Assembly: GCF_002261265.1 (NCBI RefSeq)
Contig: NZ_NEVK01000004.1
Span: forward strand, 248,001-312,000
Origin: Bordetella genomosp. 7
GTDB lineage: Bacteria > Pseudomonadota > Gammaproteobacteria > Burkholderiales > Burkholderiaceae_B
DNA: 64,000 bases
Direction of reading: 5' to 3'
In this document: positions 1-9,319 of the stretch, piece after piece
Layout of the letters: every line of letters begins with the position of its first letter
Numbering within the stretch: position 1 is the stretch's first letter
Notes under the pieces: model-generated
Told to the model about the DNA's origin: nothing
The model's input: only the letters and a program-made list of their open reading frames with translations
The model's database searches: none
Position numbers and translations under genes: made by a program

Positions 1-243
1 CTGCTGCGGGCTGCCCGCGAGTATCGGATCGACCTGGCTCGTTCCTGGCTGATCGGCGACATTCTCGACGATGTCGAGGCAGGCAATCGCGCCGGCTGCC
101 GGACGATACTGCTGGACGTGGGAAATGAAACCGAATGGGTGCGCGGCCCCTGGCGCACTCCGACGGCGCGCGTTCCCACTCTGGCGCATGCCGCACGCAT
201 GGTTGTGCAACGCCTGCAACGGCCGGCAGCGGAGGTGGCATGA
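1..243 (+). CDS. HAD-IIIA phosphatase, C-terminal fragment (GmhB-like)
   Basis: Partial gene; the 5' part lies off the left edge. The 80 visible residues contain the last HAD motif, seen as WLIGDILDDVEAGNRAGC, where acidic residues hold the Mg2+. In the HAD-IIIA family this ending is typical of D-glycero-D-manno-heptose 1,7-bisphosphate phosphatase and histidinol-phosphatase. Lying directly before a GT9 (heptosyltransferase-type) gene, it most likely dephosphorylates a heptose bisphosphate for the glycan made by this cluster; that substrate is inferred. Its stop overlaps the next start (ATGA), so the two are probably translated together. Confidence 0.75.
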   Translation: MLRAAREYRIDLARSWLIGDILDDVEAGNRAGCRTILLDVGNETEWVRGPWRTPTARVPTLAHAARMVVQRLQRPAAEVA

Positions 244-1343
244 CGGCGACGAATCCCGCGTGGCGTGCCGCGCGCCGCATTCTTTGCGTACGGCTGGACA
301 ACCTTGGCGATGTGCTGATGACCACGCCGGCGATGCGCGCGCTGAAGAATCTGCCGGGACGTCCGCACCTGACCCTGCTGGCCAGCACGGCGGGCGCAGC
401 GGCGGCGGATTTCCTGCCCGACGTGGACGATGTGCTGCGCTATGACGCCGCCTGGGTAAAGAACGACGCGCAGGGCAACGGTCAGGACGTGGACATGATA
501 AGGCGGCTTGCCGCCGGACGCTATGACGCAGCCGTGATTTTTACGGTGTACAGCCAGAGTGCGTTGCCGGCCGCCTTGCTGTGCCATCTGGCGGGCATCC
601 CACGGGTATTGGCGCACAGCCGCGAGAATCCGTACCGACTGGTGACAGACTGGGTCCGGGAATGCGAGCCCGAAAGCGACATCCGCCACGAGGTGCAGCG
701 CCAGCTCGATCTGGTCGCGACGGTGGGCGCGCACAGCGCTACCACGACCATGGCCTGGCGGGTGCGGCCGGCTGACCGTGTCGGGCTGCGCGCGCGCCTG
801 GATGCCGCGGGCGTGGCGGAGCAGGGCGGGTGGATTGCCGTGCATCCCGGCGCGAGCGCTTCGTCGCGCCGATATCCCCCCGCGCTGTTCGCACAAGCCA
901 TCGCGGCCATGCGCAACGAGGGACGGCGCATTGTGCTGTTGGGCACGGCGGCAGACCGGGGCCTGCATGGCGCACTTGCCGGGCAGCGCCGCCTGGCTCC
1001 GGGGCTGGTGGACTTGAGCGGCGAACTGAACCTGGGGGAACTCGCAGCAGCCATCGAGGCCGCCGCCGTGCTGGTATGCAACAACAGCGGGCCTGCGCAT
1101 ATCGCCGCGGCGCTGGGCGTGCCGGTGGTCGATCTATACGCGTTGACCAATCCGCAGCATACGCCCTGGCAAGTGCCCCATCGGGTGTTGTTTCACGACG
1201 TGCCATGCAAGTACTGCTACCGCAGTGTCTGCCCGCAGGGGCACCACGCGTGCCTGGCAAAAGTGGCGCCGGCCAGCGTGGCGGCAGCGGCGCGGGAATT
1301 GCTTGCAGGAAGCGGCGCGCCGTCGGTAAGCATGGCGCCCTGA
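240..1343 (+). CDS. Glycosyltransferase family 9 (heptosyltransferase-like)
   Basis: 367-residue cytoplasmic GT-B enzyme predicted to transfer a heptose or related sugar from an ADP-sugar onto a lipid-linked or polysaccharide acceptor. Family marks seen: the N-terminal RLDNLGDVLMTTPA motif near residues 15-30, the HPGAS donor-loop motif near residue 201, and NNSGPAHIAAALGVP near 280. The tail carries four cysteines spaced C-x2-C-x4-C-x6-C (CKYC..VC..C), also seen in the second GT9 of this cluster. The ATG at 240 is preferred because it overlaps the HAD stop; an upstream in-frame start at 135 would lie inside the HAD gene. The acceptor is unknown. Confidence 0.9.
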   Translation: MTATNPAWRAARRILCVRLDNLGDVLMTTPAMRALKNLPGRPHLTLLASTAGAAAADFLPDVDDVLRYDAAWVKNDAQGNGQDVDMIRRLAAGRYDAAVIFTVYSQSALPAALLCHLAGIPRVLAHSRENPYRLVTDWVRECEPESDIRHEVQRQLDLVATVGAHSATTTMAWRVRPADRVGLRARLDAAGVAEQGGWIAVHPGASASSRRYPPALFAQAIAAMRNEGRRIVLLGTAADRGLHGALAGQRRLAPGLVDLSGELNLGELAAAIEAAAVLVCNNSGPAHIAAALGVPVVDLYALTNPQHTPWQVPHRVLFHDVPCKYCYRSVCPQGHHACLAKVAPASVAAAARELLAGSGAPSVSMAP

Positions 1344-1370
1344 TCTACGCCGACACCAGAAGGAACCGCG

Positions 1371-3107
1371 ATGTACACACTCGGAATCAATGCTGCCTTT
1401 CATGATTGCTCTGCCACACTGGTGCGCGACGGGGTCGTGCTTGCCGCAGCCGAGGAAGAGCGCTTTACGCGCATCAAGCATGGCAAGCGTCCGGTTCCGT
1501 TTTCTACGTGGCAGCTGCCATACCACGCCATCGACTACTGCCTGGCCGAGGCGGGAATCGTGCTGCGCGATGTGGACCATATCGTGTATGCCTTCGACCC
1601 GGCGCTGCTGCCGCAGCCGCCGCAGGAAAACGGGCATATCCTGCTGCCGCTGGAGCCGTCGCGCTCGACCGCGCGCGCGCACGAAGGTTCGCCGTGGGAT
1701 CCCCTGTTCACGTCGTATGTGCTGAATGCCCCCCGGCAATTGCTGGACGGCGCGCCGCACCACCTGAAGGCGCGCTTCGATGGCCTTACGCTCGATCATA
1801 TCCAGTCGCGATGGATCTTCCTGGACCACCACCTGTCGCACGAAGCCAGTGCCTTTCTGGCCGCGCCATGCGAAGAAACTGCTGTGCTGACACTGGATGG
1901 CCGAGGGGAGCGCGCCAGCACCAGTTATGGGGTGTATCGAGATGGCCGCTATACCCGGTTGAAGCAGGTCGAGCTTCCGCACTCGCTGGGACTGCTGTAC
2001 GAAGACGTCACCCGATATCTGGGCTTTCTGCATTCATCGGACGAATACAAGGTGATGGCCCTGGCTTCCTTCGGGCAGCCCGAATACCTGTCGCAGCTGC
2101 GCGAAATCGTGCGCCTGGAAGACGAGGGCGGCTACCGGATAGAACCCGCGCGCCTGCACGAGCGCTTCGGCCCGCCCCGGCAGCGCGGCGCGCCCTTTGA
2201 TACACACCACAAGAACCTCGCCAGTTCGCTGCAGTACGTACTGGAAGAAACCACTCTGCACATGGCCCGCTGGCTGCATGGCCAGACCGGCGCGCGGCAC
2301 CTGGCGATGGCGGGCGGCGTGGCGCTCAATTGCGTAATGAACGCCCGGCTCAGCCGCGATGGCCCATTCGAGCGTGTATGGGTGCAGCCGGCGGCGGGTG
2401 ACTCCGGCACGTCGCTGGGCGCCGCGCTCTATGTCGACCAGCAAAGGCGCGGCGGGCCGCGCCGCTGGGCCATGGAGCACGCCTATCTGGGCCCTGCGTA
2501 CGACGACGATGAAATCGAACGTTTCCTGTACCGGTCGCGCCTGGCGTTCCGCAAGCTGGACAACGTAGCCGAAGAGGCTGCCGAGCTGCTGGCGCAGGAA
2601 AAGATCCTGGGGTGGTTCCAGGGACGCATGGAGTTCGGGCCGCGGGCGCTGGGCGCGCGTTCGATACTGGCCTCTCCGCTGGACAGCGGCATGCAGGCTC
2701 GCCTGAACGGCCTGAAAGACCGCGAGGATTTCCGGCCCGTGGCTCCGGTGGTTCTGCAGGAGCGGGCAGCGCAGTGGTTCGACGCGCGAGGCGAGAGCCC
2801 GTTATGCGCGCCCTTCATGCTGTTTGTCTACGACGTGCTGCCGCACCGCGCCGCCCGGATTCCGGCGGTGCGGCACATCGACGGCACGGCACGCGTTCAG
2901 ACCATCCGGCGCGACCAGAACGAGCGCTACTACGACCTGCTCGCGGCCTTCGAAAAGCGTACAGGCGTGCCGGTGCTGGTGAACACTTCGTTCAACACAC
3001 GCGGCGAGCCGGTGGTGTGCTCGCCGCGCGATGCCGTAGAGTGCTTCTGGACTTCGCCCCTGGATGCGCTGGTCATCGGCTCGTACCTGCTGGAGAAGCC
3101 GCGATGA
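1371..3107 (+). CDS. O-carbamoyltransferase (NodU/CmcH/TobZ family)
   Basis: 578 residues, the usual length for this family, which uses carbamoyl phosphate and ATP to form a carbamoyl-adenylate and moves the carbamoyl group to a sugar hydroxyl. The N-terminal Kae1-like domain starts LGINAAFHDCSATLV and holds the metal-binding pair in DHHLSHEASAF (His153/154, His157) and GGVALNCVMNARL. The C-terminal YrdC-like part shows FGPRALGARSILA and NTSFNTRGEPVVCSP. The SD AGAAGGAA lies 6-8 bases before the ATG. Between glycosyltransferase genes, it most likely decorates a glycan as NodU does Nod factors; the acceptor sugar is not evident. Confidence 0.93.
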   Translation: MYTLGINAAFHDCSATLVRDGVVLAAAEEERFTRIKHGKRPVPFSTWQLPYHAIDYCLAEAGIVLRDVDHIVYAFDPALLPQPPQENGHILLPLEPSRSTARAHEGSPWDPLFTSYVLNAPRQLLDGAPHHLKARFDGLTLDHIQSRWIFLDHHLSHEASAFLAAPCEETAVLTLDGRGERASTSYGVYRDGRYTRLKQVELPHSLGLLYEDVTRYLGFLHSSDEYKVMALASFGQPEYLSQLREIVRLEDEGGYRIEPARLHERFGPPRQRGAPFDTHHKNLASSLQYVLEETTLHMARWLHGQTGARHLAMAGGVALNCVMNARLSRDGPFERVWVQPAAGDSGTSLGAALYVDQQRRGGPRRWAMEHAYLGPAYDDDEIERFLYRSRLAFRKLDNVAEEAAELLAQEKILGWFQGRMEFGPRALGARSILASPLDSGMQARLNGLKDREDFRPVAPVVLQERAAQWFDARGESPLCAPFMLFVYDVLPHRAARIPAVRHIDGTARVQTIRRDQNERYYDLLAAFEKRTGVPVLVNTSFNTRGEPVVCSPRDAVECFWTSPLDALVIGSYLLEKPR

Positions 3108-4093
3108 GTCCCGGCGGGAAAAAGCTGCTCATGTCGGTTGTGGTACCCACCCGCGGGCGTCCCGAACTGTTGCGGCGCTGCCTGCGGGCGCTGGCGACCC
3201 AGGATTTTCCCGGACGCGCCTATGAGGTCATCGTCTGCGACGACGGCGCAGACCCCGGCACGCGCAGCCTGGTGCAGGGCTTTGACGCCGCCGACGGCGC
3301 CGCCCCGCGGGTCCGCTACCTGGCGGCCAGCGACACGCAGGGCCCTGCCGCTGCGCGCAACCTGGGCTGGCGTGGCGCCATGGCGGACATCATTGCCTTC
3401 ACCGACGATGACACCATCCCCGCCGCAGACTGGCTATGGCAGGGGATGCTGGCAATGGAGCCGGGCGTGCATGCCGTCGCGGGCGCCATCGACATGCCGA
3501 TTGCGCAGCCGCCCACCGATTATGAGCGCGATGCGGCCGGCCTGACGCGCGCGGAGTTTGTCACGGCAAACTGTTTCGTGCGGCGCGACGCGCTGCAGGC
3601 CGTGGGCGGCTTCGATACGCGCTACACCATGGCATGGCGCGAAGATTCGGACCTGTACTTCGCGTTGCTGGAGCACGGCATGACAGTGGTGCGCACGCCC
3701 CACGCGCGGGTGCTGCACCCCGTGCGCCCGGCTCCCTTCGCCGTGGGCCTGCGCATGCAGAAGAAAGTCATGTTCGACGTACTGCTGTATCGCAAATATC
3801 CGCGCCTGTACCGTGCCCGGGTGCGACGCGGCCCGCCCTGGTTCTACCTGGCGCACGCCCTGTCGCTGGCAGCCGCGATCGTGGCGATGCTGGCAGGCCA
3901 TGCCGGGGCGGCGGCGATATTCGGCGCGCTCTGGCTGGCGCTGACGCTTGTATTTTTCGTGCGCCGTTTGCGTGGCGCGTCGCGCGCTCCGGCGCACGTG
4001 GCCGAGCTGGCCCTGACTTCCGCCTTTATCCCGCTGCTGTCCATCACCTGGCGGCTGATCGGGATAAGCCGTTACGGACTGCGCTTTCCATGA
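3104..4093 (+). CDS. Glycosyltransferase family 2, membrane-anchored
   Basis: 329 residues. The GT-A domain begins SVVVPTRGRPELLRRCLRAL, followed by the nucleotide-binding CDDG near residue 45 and the metal-binding DDD near 100 (FTDDDTIPAADW). Two hydrophobic stretches near residues 250-300 (LAHALSLAAAIVAMLAG and IFGALWLALTLVFFV) should anchor it to the inner membrane. The start overlaps the carbamoyltransferase stop (ATGA at 3104). It probably adds one sugar to the growing glycan on the cytoplasmic face; donor and acceptor cannot be read from the sequence. Confidence 0.9.
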   Translation: MSPGGKKLLMSVVVPTRGRPELLRRCLRALATQDFPGRAYEVIVCDDGADPGTRSLVQGFDAADGAAPRVRYLAASDTQGPAAARNLGWRGAMADIIAFTDDDTIPAADWLWQGMLAMEPGVHAVAGAIDMPIAQPPTDYERDAAGLTRAEFVTANCFVRRDALQAVGGFDTRYTMAWREDSDLYFALLEHGMTVVRTPHARVLHPVRPAPFAVGLRMQKKVMFDVLLYRKYPRLYRARVRRGPPWFYLAHALSLAAAIVAMLAGHAGAAAIFGALWLALTLVFFVRRLRGASRAPAHVAELALTSAFIPLLSITWRLIGISRYGLRFP

Positions 4094-5160
4094 ACATATC
4101 CTGCACTACTGGCGGCGCCACGCCGCGCATCGCGGTTTTCCGCGCGCTGCAATTGGGCGATATGCTGTGCGCCGTGCCCGCATTGCGCGCCCTGCGCCAG
4201 GCTTTTCCACAGGCGCATATCACCCTGGTGGGACTTCCCAACGCGCGCGACTTCGTCCAGCGTTTCGACCGGTACATCGATGACCTGCTGGAGTTTCCGG
4301 GAACGGCGAACTTTCCCGAACAGGCGGCCCGCGAACAGGCCTTGCCGCAGTTCTACCAGCGCGCGCATGCCATGCAATTTGACGTGGCGCTGCAGATGCA
4401 TGGCAGCGGCAAACATTCCAATGACATCGTGCGCTGCCTGGGCGCGCGCCACTGGGCGGGGTTCGTGCCCACGCAGGCCGAGGCCGTTCCGGGATGCCGA
4501 ATGCCATGGCCGGACCGCATGCCCGAGCCTTTGCGTTACCTGGCATTGCTGCGCTGGCTGGGCCTGGCCGCGTGGGATTCCACGCTGGAGCTGCCTGTCA
4601 GCGCCCGCGAGGCGTCGGCCGCCGCGGCGTTGTTGCGGCAGGAAGGCCTGGAGCCGCGTCGCACGGTCGTGATGCATGTGGGCGCGCGGCTGCCGTCGCG
4701 GCGCTGGCCGACCGCGCGGTTCGCGCAGGTGGCCGGCGCCATCGCGGCCCGAGGTTGGCAGATTGCCCTGACGGGCACGCCCAATGAAGCCGCGCTGGTG
4801 GGCGCCATGTGGCGCGAGTGCGGCACGCGGGCTGCGAACCTGTGCGGCCGCACCACGCTGGGCGAACTGGCCGCCCTGGTGGAACAGTGCCGTCTGGTTA
4901 TCTGCAACGACACCGGCATGTCGCACGTGGCCGCGGCGATGCGCGTGCCCAGCGTCGTCGTTGCATCGGGCAGCGACGTGCGCCGCTGGGCGCCGTTGGA
5001 CGGCCGGCGCCACAGCGTGCTGTCGGCCAACATGCCTTGCCGTCCGTGCAGCTACGACACCTGCCCGATAGGCCACCCTTGCGCGCTGGCCATATCGGCC
5101 GACGACGTGCTGGCGCGCGCGTGTCGACATCTTGAAGAGCCCCATCATGTCGCCTCTTGA
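4090..5160 (+). CDS. Second glycosyltransferase family 9 (heptosyltransferase-like)
   Basis: 356-residue paralogue of the GT9 at 240-1343. Seen: FRALQLGDMLCAVPALRAL at the N-terminus, HVGARLPSRRWPTARFAQ in mid-protein, and NDTGMSHVAAAMRVPSVVV near residue 275. It ends with the same kind of four-cysteine tail (CRPCSYDTCPIGHPC; C-x2-C-x4-C-x5-C). The start overlaps the GT2 stop (ATGA at 4090). Two GT9 enzymes with a HAD-IIIA phosphatase suggest a heptose-containing product. Its role as heptosyltransferase is inferred from the family; another ketose or amino sugar is possible. Confidence 0.9.
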   Translation: MNISCTTGGATPRIAVFRALQLGDMLCAVPALRALRQAFPQAHITLVGLPNARDFVQRFDRYIDDLLEFPGTANFPEQAAREQALPQFYQRAHAMQFDVALQMHGSGKHSNDIVRCLGARHWAGFVPTQAEAVPGCRMPWPDRMPEPLRYLALLRWLGLAAWDSTLELPVSAREASAAAALLRQEGLEPRRTVVMHVGARLPSRRWPTARFAQVAGAIAARGWQIALTGTPNEAALVGAMWRECGTRAANLCGRTTLGELAALVEQCRLVICNDTGMSHVAAAMRVPSVVVASGSDVRRWAPLDGRRHSVLSANMPCRPCSYDTCPIGHPCALAISADDVLARACRHLEEPHHVAS

Positions 5161-6118
5161 ATCGCCCCGCGGCCGGCGGCGGCTGCGCATCCTGGTCTGG
5201 CACGTACATGGCAATTATCTGTACGCGCTGACGCAGGCGCCGCACGACTTCTACGTGCCGCAAACCGAAGACGATCGTCCCGGCTACGGGGCCCTGGGCC
5301 GCAAGATCCCCTGGGGTGAGAACGTGCATGGAGTGCCGGCCTGGCAGGTCAGGAACCTGGAGTTCGACCTGGTCATTTACCAGTCGGCCCAGAACCTGGC
5401 TGACGCGCCGCTATTGCTGACGGCCGCTCAACGGCGCCTGCCGTGCGCGTACATCGAACATAACCCGCCCGCGCCTCTGCCCGCGGAGTCGATGCATCCG
5501 TTCCGGCATGAGCGCGGCCTGCTGGTGCACGTAACGCCCCATAACGCCGTCATGTGGGACAACCACGGCATCGCCCAGCGCGTCGTGGAACATGGGCTGC
5601 CCGATCCCGGCTACCTGTACCGGGGCGATCTGCCCCGGGGCATCGTGGTGGTGAACCACTTGATGCGGCGCGGACGCCGGGTGGGCGCCGACCTCTATAC
5701 GCAGGCGGCCGCCCGGGTCCCGCTGGACCTGATCGGCATGGACGCCGAAGCCGCGGGCGGCCTGGGCGAAGTGCCCAACATGGAAGTCGCGGCTTTCATG
5801 GCGCGGTACCGCTGCTTTTTCAGTCCGGTGCGCTATGCCAGCCTGGGCCTGTCACTGGTAGAAGCCATGCTTTGCGGGTTGCCGGTCGTGGGTTTTGCCG
5901 CCACCGAATTGCCATGCGTCATCACCAACGGCCAGGACGGTTACGTCGATAGCCGGCCCGAACGCCTGCTCGATGTGACCCGGCAATTGATCGACGACGC
6001 GGAGCTGGCGCGCGCCTGGGGCCAGGCAGCGCGAGCGACCGCCTTGCGGCGATTTTCCATCGAGCGGTTTGTCGAGGACTGGAACCAGGTCTTCGCCACG
6101 TTGACGGAGTCATCATGA
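5147..6118 (+). CDS. Glycosyltransferase, GT4-like GT-B fold
   Basis: 323 residues. The C-terminal half shows the retaining-GT signature [17 protein letters not shown] near residues 238-255, followed by [11 protein letters not shown], which binds the nucleotide-sugar. The N-terminal half ([17 protein letters not shown]) is typical of members that act on sugars released as lipid-linked glycans. The ATG at 5147 has GAAGAG 7 bases upstream and overlaps the preceding gene by 14 bases. An in-frame TTG at 5132 lacks a ribosome site. Probable cytoplasmic role in the same glycan operon; sugar specificity unknown. Confidence 0.85.
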   Translation: MSPLESPRGRRRLRILVWHVHGNYLYALTQAPHDFYVPQTEDDRPGYGALGRKIPWGENVHGVPAWQVRNLEFDLVIYQSAQNLADAPLLLTAAQRRLPCAYIEHNPPAPLPAESMHPFRHERGLLVHVTPHNAVMWDNHGIAQRVVEHGLPDPGYLYRGDLPRGIVVVNHLMRRGRRVGADLYTQAAARVPLDLIGMDAEAAGGLGEVPNMEVAAFMARYRCFFSPVRYASLGLSLVEAMLCGLPVVGFAATELPCVITNGQDGYVDSRPERLLDVTRQLIDDAELARAWGQAARATALRRFSIERFVEDWNQVFATLTESS

Positions 6119-7110
6119 AAGACAGCACGATAAGCGCTCCGCGGGCGCTGGTAGCCGGCGGCGCGGGTTTCCTGGGATCGCACTTGTGCCGCCGCCTGCT
6201 GTCCGATGGGTGGGACGTGGTCTGCGTGGACAACTTCCAGACCGGGCGGGCAGAGAACCTGGCCGGCCTGGCCGCGCATCCGGGGCTGACCGTGCTCAGG
6301 CACGATGTGGCCGTGCCGCTGCCCGCCGATATACGGGCAGACCGGATCTATAACCTGGCTTGCCCCGCCTCGCCGGTTCACTACCAGGCCGATCCGGTTG
6401 CAACCTTGCGCACCTGCGTGCAGGGCGCCACGCAGCTGCTCGAGATGGCGGCCCGCACCGGCGCGCGCATCCTGCAGGCGTCGACCAGCGAAGTCTACGG
6501 GGACCCGCTCGAGAGTCCGCAGCGCGAGGCGTACTGGGGCCACGTCAATCCGGTGGGCCCGCGCTCTTGCTATGACGAAGGCAAGCGATGCGCGGAAACC
6601 CTGTTCACCGAGTACGGCCGCCGTGGCGTCACCGTGAAGATCGCGCGCATCTTCAATACCTATGGGCCCGGCATGGCTGCCGACGACGGCCGCGTGGTAT
6701 CGAATTTCATCGTGCAGGCGCTGGCGGGCCGGCCGCTCAGCATCTACGGCGATGGCGTCCAGACGCGCTCGTTCTGTTATGTAGACGATCTGGTCGAAGG
6801 CCTGGTGCGCCTGATGGAGAGCCCGCCTGAACTCTGCCAGCCTGTCAATCTGGGCAACCCGGCTGAAATCACTGTGCTGCACATGGCGCGGCTGGTGCTG
6901 GAGCTGACGAAAAGCAGTTCGCCCCTGCAGTTCCATGAACTGCCGCAAGACGACCCGATGCAGCGTTGCCCCGATATCACCCTGGCGCGCGAGCGGCTGG
7001 ACTGGAACCCCACCACATCGCTGGCGACGGGGCTGGCGCGCACGATCGAATATTTTCGCCGGCGGACGGCAGATCGCCCCACGCGCGCCGCTGCCGCCGA
7101 GGCGCAGTAA
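6115..7110 (+). CDS. NAD-dependent SDR, UDP-glucuronate decarboxylase-like
   Basis: 331 residues, extended short-chain dehydrogenase. Seen: the Rossmann glycine motif [10 protein letters not shown] at residues 15-24, the substrate-side CPASPVHYQ, the catalytic STSEVYG (Ser123-Glu126) and YDEGK (Tyr153, Lys157), and [19 protein letters not shown] together with TSEVYGDP is characteristic of UDP-xylose synthase, which converts UDP-glucuronate to UDP-xylose and CO2. The gene overlaps the preceding glycosyltransferase (ATGA at 6115). It would supply a pentose donor to the operon. A related UDP-sugar epimerase or dehydratase is the main alternative. Confidence 0.88.
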   Translation: MKDSTISAPRALVAGGAGFLGSHLCRRLLSDGWDVVCVDNFQTGRAENLAGLAAHPGLTVLRHDVAVPLPADIRADRIYNLACPASPVHYQADPVATLRTCVQGATQLLEMAARTGARILQASTSEVYGDPLESPQREAYWGHVNPVGPRSCYDEGKRCAETLFTEYGRRGVTVKIARIFNTYGPGMAADDGRVVSNFIVQALAGRPLSIYGDGVQTRSFCYVDDLVEGLVRLMESPPELCQPVNLGNPAEITVLHMARLVLELTKSSSPLQFHELPQDDPMQRCPDITLARERLDWNPTTSLATGLARTIEYFRRRTADRPTRAAAAEAQ

Positions 7111-7123
7111 GACGAGGTAGGCT

Positions 7124-7819
7124 ATGGACATGTCGGGCAGCGTCGTCGTGATTTCCCCCCACTTCGACGACGCCGTACTGAGTTGCGGCAATTGGCTCGC
7201 GGCATGCCCGGGAAGCACAGTGCTGACGGTGTACTCGGGGGTGCCGCCGAGCTCCACGCCGCTGACCGACTGGGATCGGCGTTGCGGCTTCCAGAGCGCC
7301 GACCAGGCGATGCTGGCACGCCACGAAGAAAACCGCGCCGCCATGGCGGTGCTCGGCGCCCGCAATCTTGACCTGGGGCTGCTGGATGAGCAGTACACCC
7401 GCCAGCAGGCCGGGCCCGGGCGGCTGACCGGCATGCTGGCCACTGCGCTCACGACACTGCAGCCTGCCGTGTTGCTGTTGCCGCTGGGGCTGTTTCATCG
7501 CGATCATCTGCGGGTGTCGGAGGCGGCGCTGACCATATGGCGGCTGTTTGAACGGCCGCTGGGAGGACGCTGGCTTGCCTACGAGGAAGCCCTGTACCGC
7601 CGCAAGCCCGGGCTAGTGCAATCCAGGCTGGCGGCGCTGCGCGCACAGCACATCGTGGCCACACCCGTGCCGGGCCCCGCGTACCGCGGCGAGCGCAAGA
7701 CCCGCGCCGTGGCCGCCTATGCAAGCCAACTGGAACCGTTGGGGCTGGTGCCGGGGCAGGGCGATGACGCGGCGCCGGAGCGCTATTGGGAACTGTCGGC
7801 GGAGCAAGCAGGGAAATGA
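7124..7819 (+). CDS. PIG-L/LmbE family deacetylase
   Basis: 231 residues. Zinc ligands of the family are visible: SPHFDDAVLS gives His13 and Asp16, and FHRDH gives His125 and His128. Members remove an N-acetyl group from GlcNAc-type sugars on glycolipids or small thiols. Here the likely target is an N-acetylated sugar in the product of the surrounding glycosyltransferases. The ribosome site GACGAGG lies before the ATG, and the stop overlaps the following glycosyltransferase start. A secreted or lipid-linked substrate cannot be excluded, but no signal peptide is present. Confidence 0.88.
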   Translation: MDMSGSVVVISPHFDDAVLSCGNWLAACPGSTVLTVYSGVPPSSTPLTDWDRRCGFQSADQAMLARHEENRAAMAVLGARNLDLGLLDEQYTRQQAGPGRLTGMLATALTTLQPAVLLLPLGLFHRDHLRVSEAALTIWRLFERPLGGRWLAYEEALYRRKPGLVQSRLAALRAQHIVATPVPGPAYRGERKTRAVAAYASQLEPLGLVPGQGDDAAPERYWELSAEQAGK

Positions 7820-8682
7820 TGCCGCCGCGCCTGTCCATTGTGGTGCTGACGTATAACCGACGCAGCGAATTGTTGCGCACCCTGGACCGGCTCGGGAGCC
7901 TGCCCGCACAGTACCCGGTGGTGGTGGTGGACAATGCCAGCGCCGACGGCACGGCCGCCGCGGTGCGACGCCGCTTCCCCGACATCACGCTGGTGCAGGC
8001 CCCGGACAACCTGGGCGCCGCCGGTCGCAACCTGGGCGTTCGCCAAGTCCAGACTGACTACGTTGCGTTCTGCGACGACGACACCTGCTGGGAACCGGGC
8101 GCCCTGGAGGCCGCCATCCGCATACTCGATGCCACGCCCGAGATCGGCATACTGAATGCCCGCGTCCTGGTGGGCGACGCCGCCAAGCCCGACCCGGCCT
8201 GCAGCGCCATGCAGGAAAGCCCCTTGCCGGAACAGCCGGGCGTCGGTCCCTGCCTGATGGGCTTCATGGCCGGCGCCTGCGTCATGCGCACCGAGGTGTT
8301 CCGCGCTGTGGGGGGGTACTGGCCGCCACTGCTGATTGGCGGCGAGGAATCCCTGCTGGCGCTGGATGCGCTCGAGCGCGGCTGGCGCATTGTCTACGCC
8401 CCTGCAGTATGTACGCGGCATTGGCCATCGTCCGCGCGCGACGCGACGTTGCGCCGCCGGCTGCTGGCGCGCAACGCGATATGGACTGCCTGGCTGCGCC
8501 TGCCTGCGGCGATGGCCTGGCGCGCCACCTTGCGCGAGTTCCGCCTGCAACCGACCGCACGCCAGCGCTGGCGGCTCGCGCGGGATATAGGCAGGGGGCT
8601 GAGGTCTGTACTCGCGCGGCGGCGCGTGGTGTCGGGCCGGGTACAGGAATTGCTTGCCTGTACGCAGCGCCACAACCATTAG
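7816..8682 (+). CDS. Glycosyltransferase family 2 (rhamnosyltransferase-type)
   Basis: 288 residues. GT-A fold with LSIVVLTYNRRSELLRTL at the N-terminus, VVVDNASADGT, and the metal-binding FCDDDTCWEPGAL near residues 83-95. The later GGEESLLALDALERGW is typical of rhamnosyl/galactofuranosyl-like GT2 enzymes. There is no transmembrane segment, unlike the GT2 at 3104. The start is at 7816 or, equally plausible, the next codon ATG at 7819; the AGGGA site sits just upstream and the gene overlaps the deacetylase stop. It is the last evident glycan gene of the operon. Confidence 0.88.
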   Translation: MMPPRLSIVVLTYNRRSELLRTLDRLGSLPAQYPVVVVDNASADGTAAAVRRRFPDITLVQAPDNLGAAGRNLGVRQVQTDYVAFCDDDTCWEPGALEAAIRILDATPEIGILNARVLVGDAAKPDPACSAMQESPLPEQPGVGPCLMGFMAGACVMRTEVFRAVGGYWPPLLIGGEESLLALDALERGWRIVYAPAVCTRHWPSSARDATLRRRLLARNAIWTAWLRLPAAMAWRATLREFRLQPTARQRWRLARDIGRGLRSVLARRRVVSGRVQELLACTQRHNH

Positions 8683-8694
8683 CAGGAGACCATG

Positions 8695-9303
8695 ATGGCA
8701 TTGATCGTTGCAGCGCGGTTCCAGACCTTTGACCAGGCCGAGGTGGCCGCGCAACGGCTGTTCGAGGCCGGCTATCGCGATGAGGACATGCACACGTTCT
8801 ACGTAGGGATCGCGGGCGAGCACGGCATTTATCCCGTAGGTGGAGACCGTCGGGCGGACCCCGACGCCCGCGGTGCGTCCGTGGGCGCCATGCTGGGCGC
8901 GGCCGGGCTGGGCATTCTGTTTGCGTTGGTATGCGCGGCGGTGGCGTGGCAGTTCCAGCCGTCCGCCATCGCGGTGGCGGCGGCCGGCGGGGTGGGCGCC
9001 TATATCGGCGCGCTGGGTGGAGCCTTGTGGGTGTCCGGCCGAGGGCGACGCCGCCATCCGGCCGCCCCCAGGCAGCATCCCGAAGTGCGCCAGGCGGGTG
9101 TACTGCTGGCCCTTCACGTGCAGCCGGACCAGGAAGCCCGCGCGGCGGCGTTGCTGCGCGAAGCCGGAGGCGCCGACGTGGAGCGGGCCAACGGACGGTG
9201 GATGAACGGCAAATGGCAGGACTTCAACCCGCTGGAGCCGCCTCAACGCGAGCCTGTCAGTGTTGGACGGCCCCAGGCGCCCTCGGGCACGCCGCAGGTA
9301 TAA
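8695..9303 (+). CDS. Glycine-rich membrane protein of unknown function
   Basis: 202 residues, not recognised as an enzyme. The N-terminal 40 residues (AARFQTFDQAEVAAQRLFEAG) look like the small alpha/beta domain of stress-associated proteins that sits before glycine-zipper segments. Two hydrophobic, Gly/Ala-rich spans follow (ASVGAMLGAAGLGILFALVCA and a second near residues 90-115), then a basic, soluble C-terminal domain resembling a second copy of the N-terminal fold (VLLALHVQPDQEARAAALL). ATG 8695 is 6 bases after GGAG; ATG 8692 is only 3 bases away and less likely. Only about 10 bases follow the glycan operon, so they may be co-transcribed. Confidence 0.75.
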   Translation: MALIVAARFQTFDQAEVAAQRLFEAGYRDEDMHTFYVGIAGEHGIYPVGGDRRADPDARGASVGAMLGAAGLGILFALVCAAVAWQFQPSAIAVAAAGGVGAYIGALGGALWVSGRGRRRHPAAPRQHPEVRQAGVLLALHVQPDQEARAAALLREAGGADVERANGRWMNGKWQDFNPLEPPQREPVSVGRPQAPSGTPQV

Positions 9304-9319
9304 ACGGAGGCCCGACACC

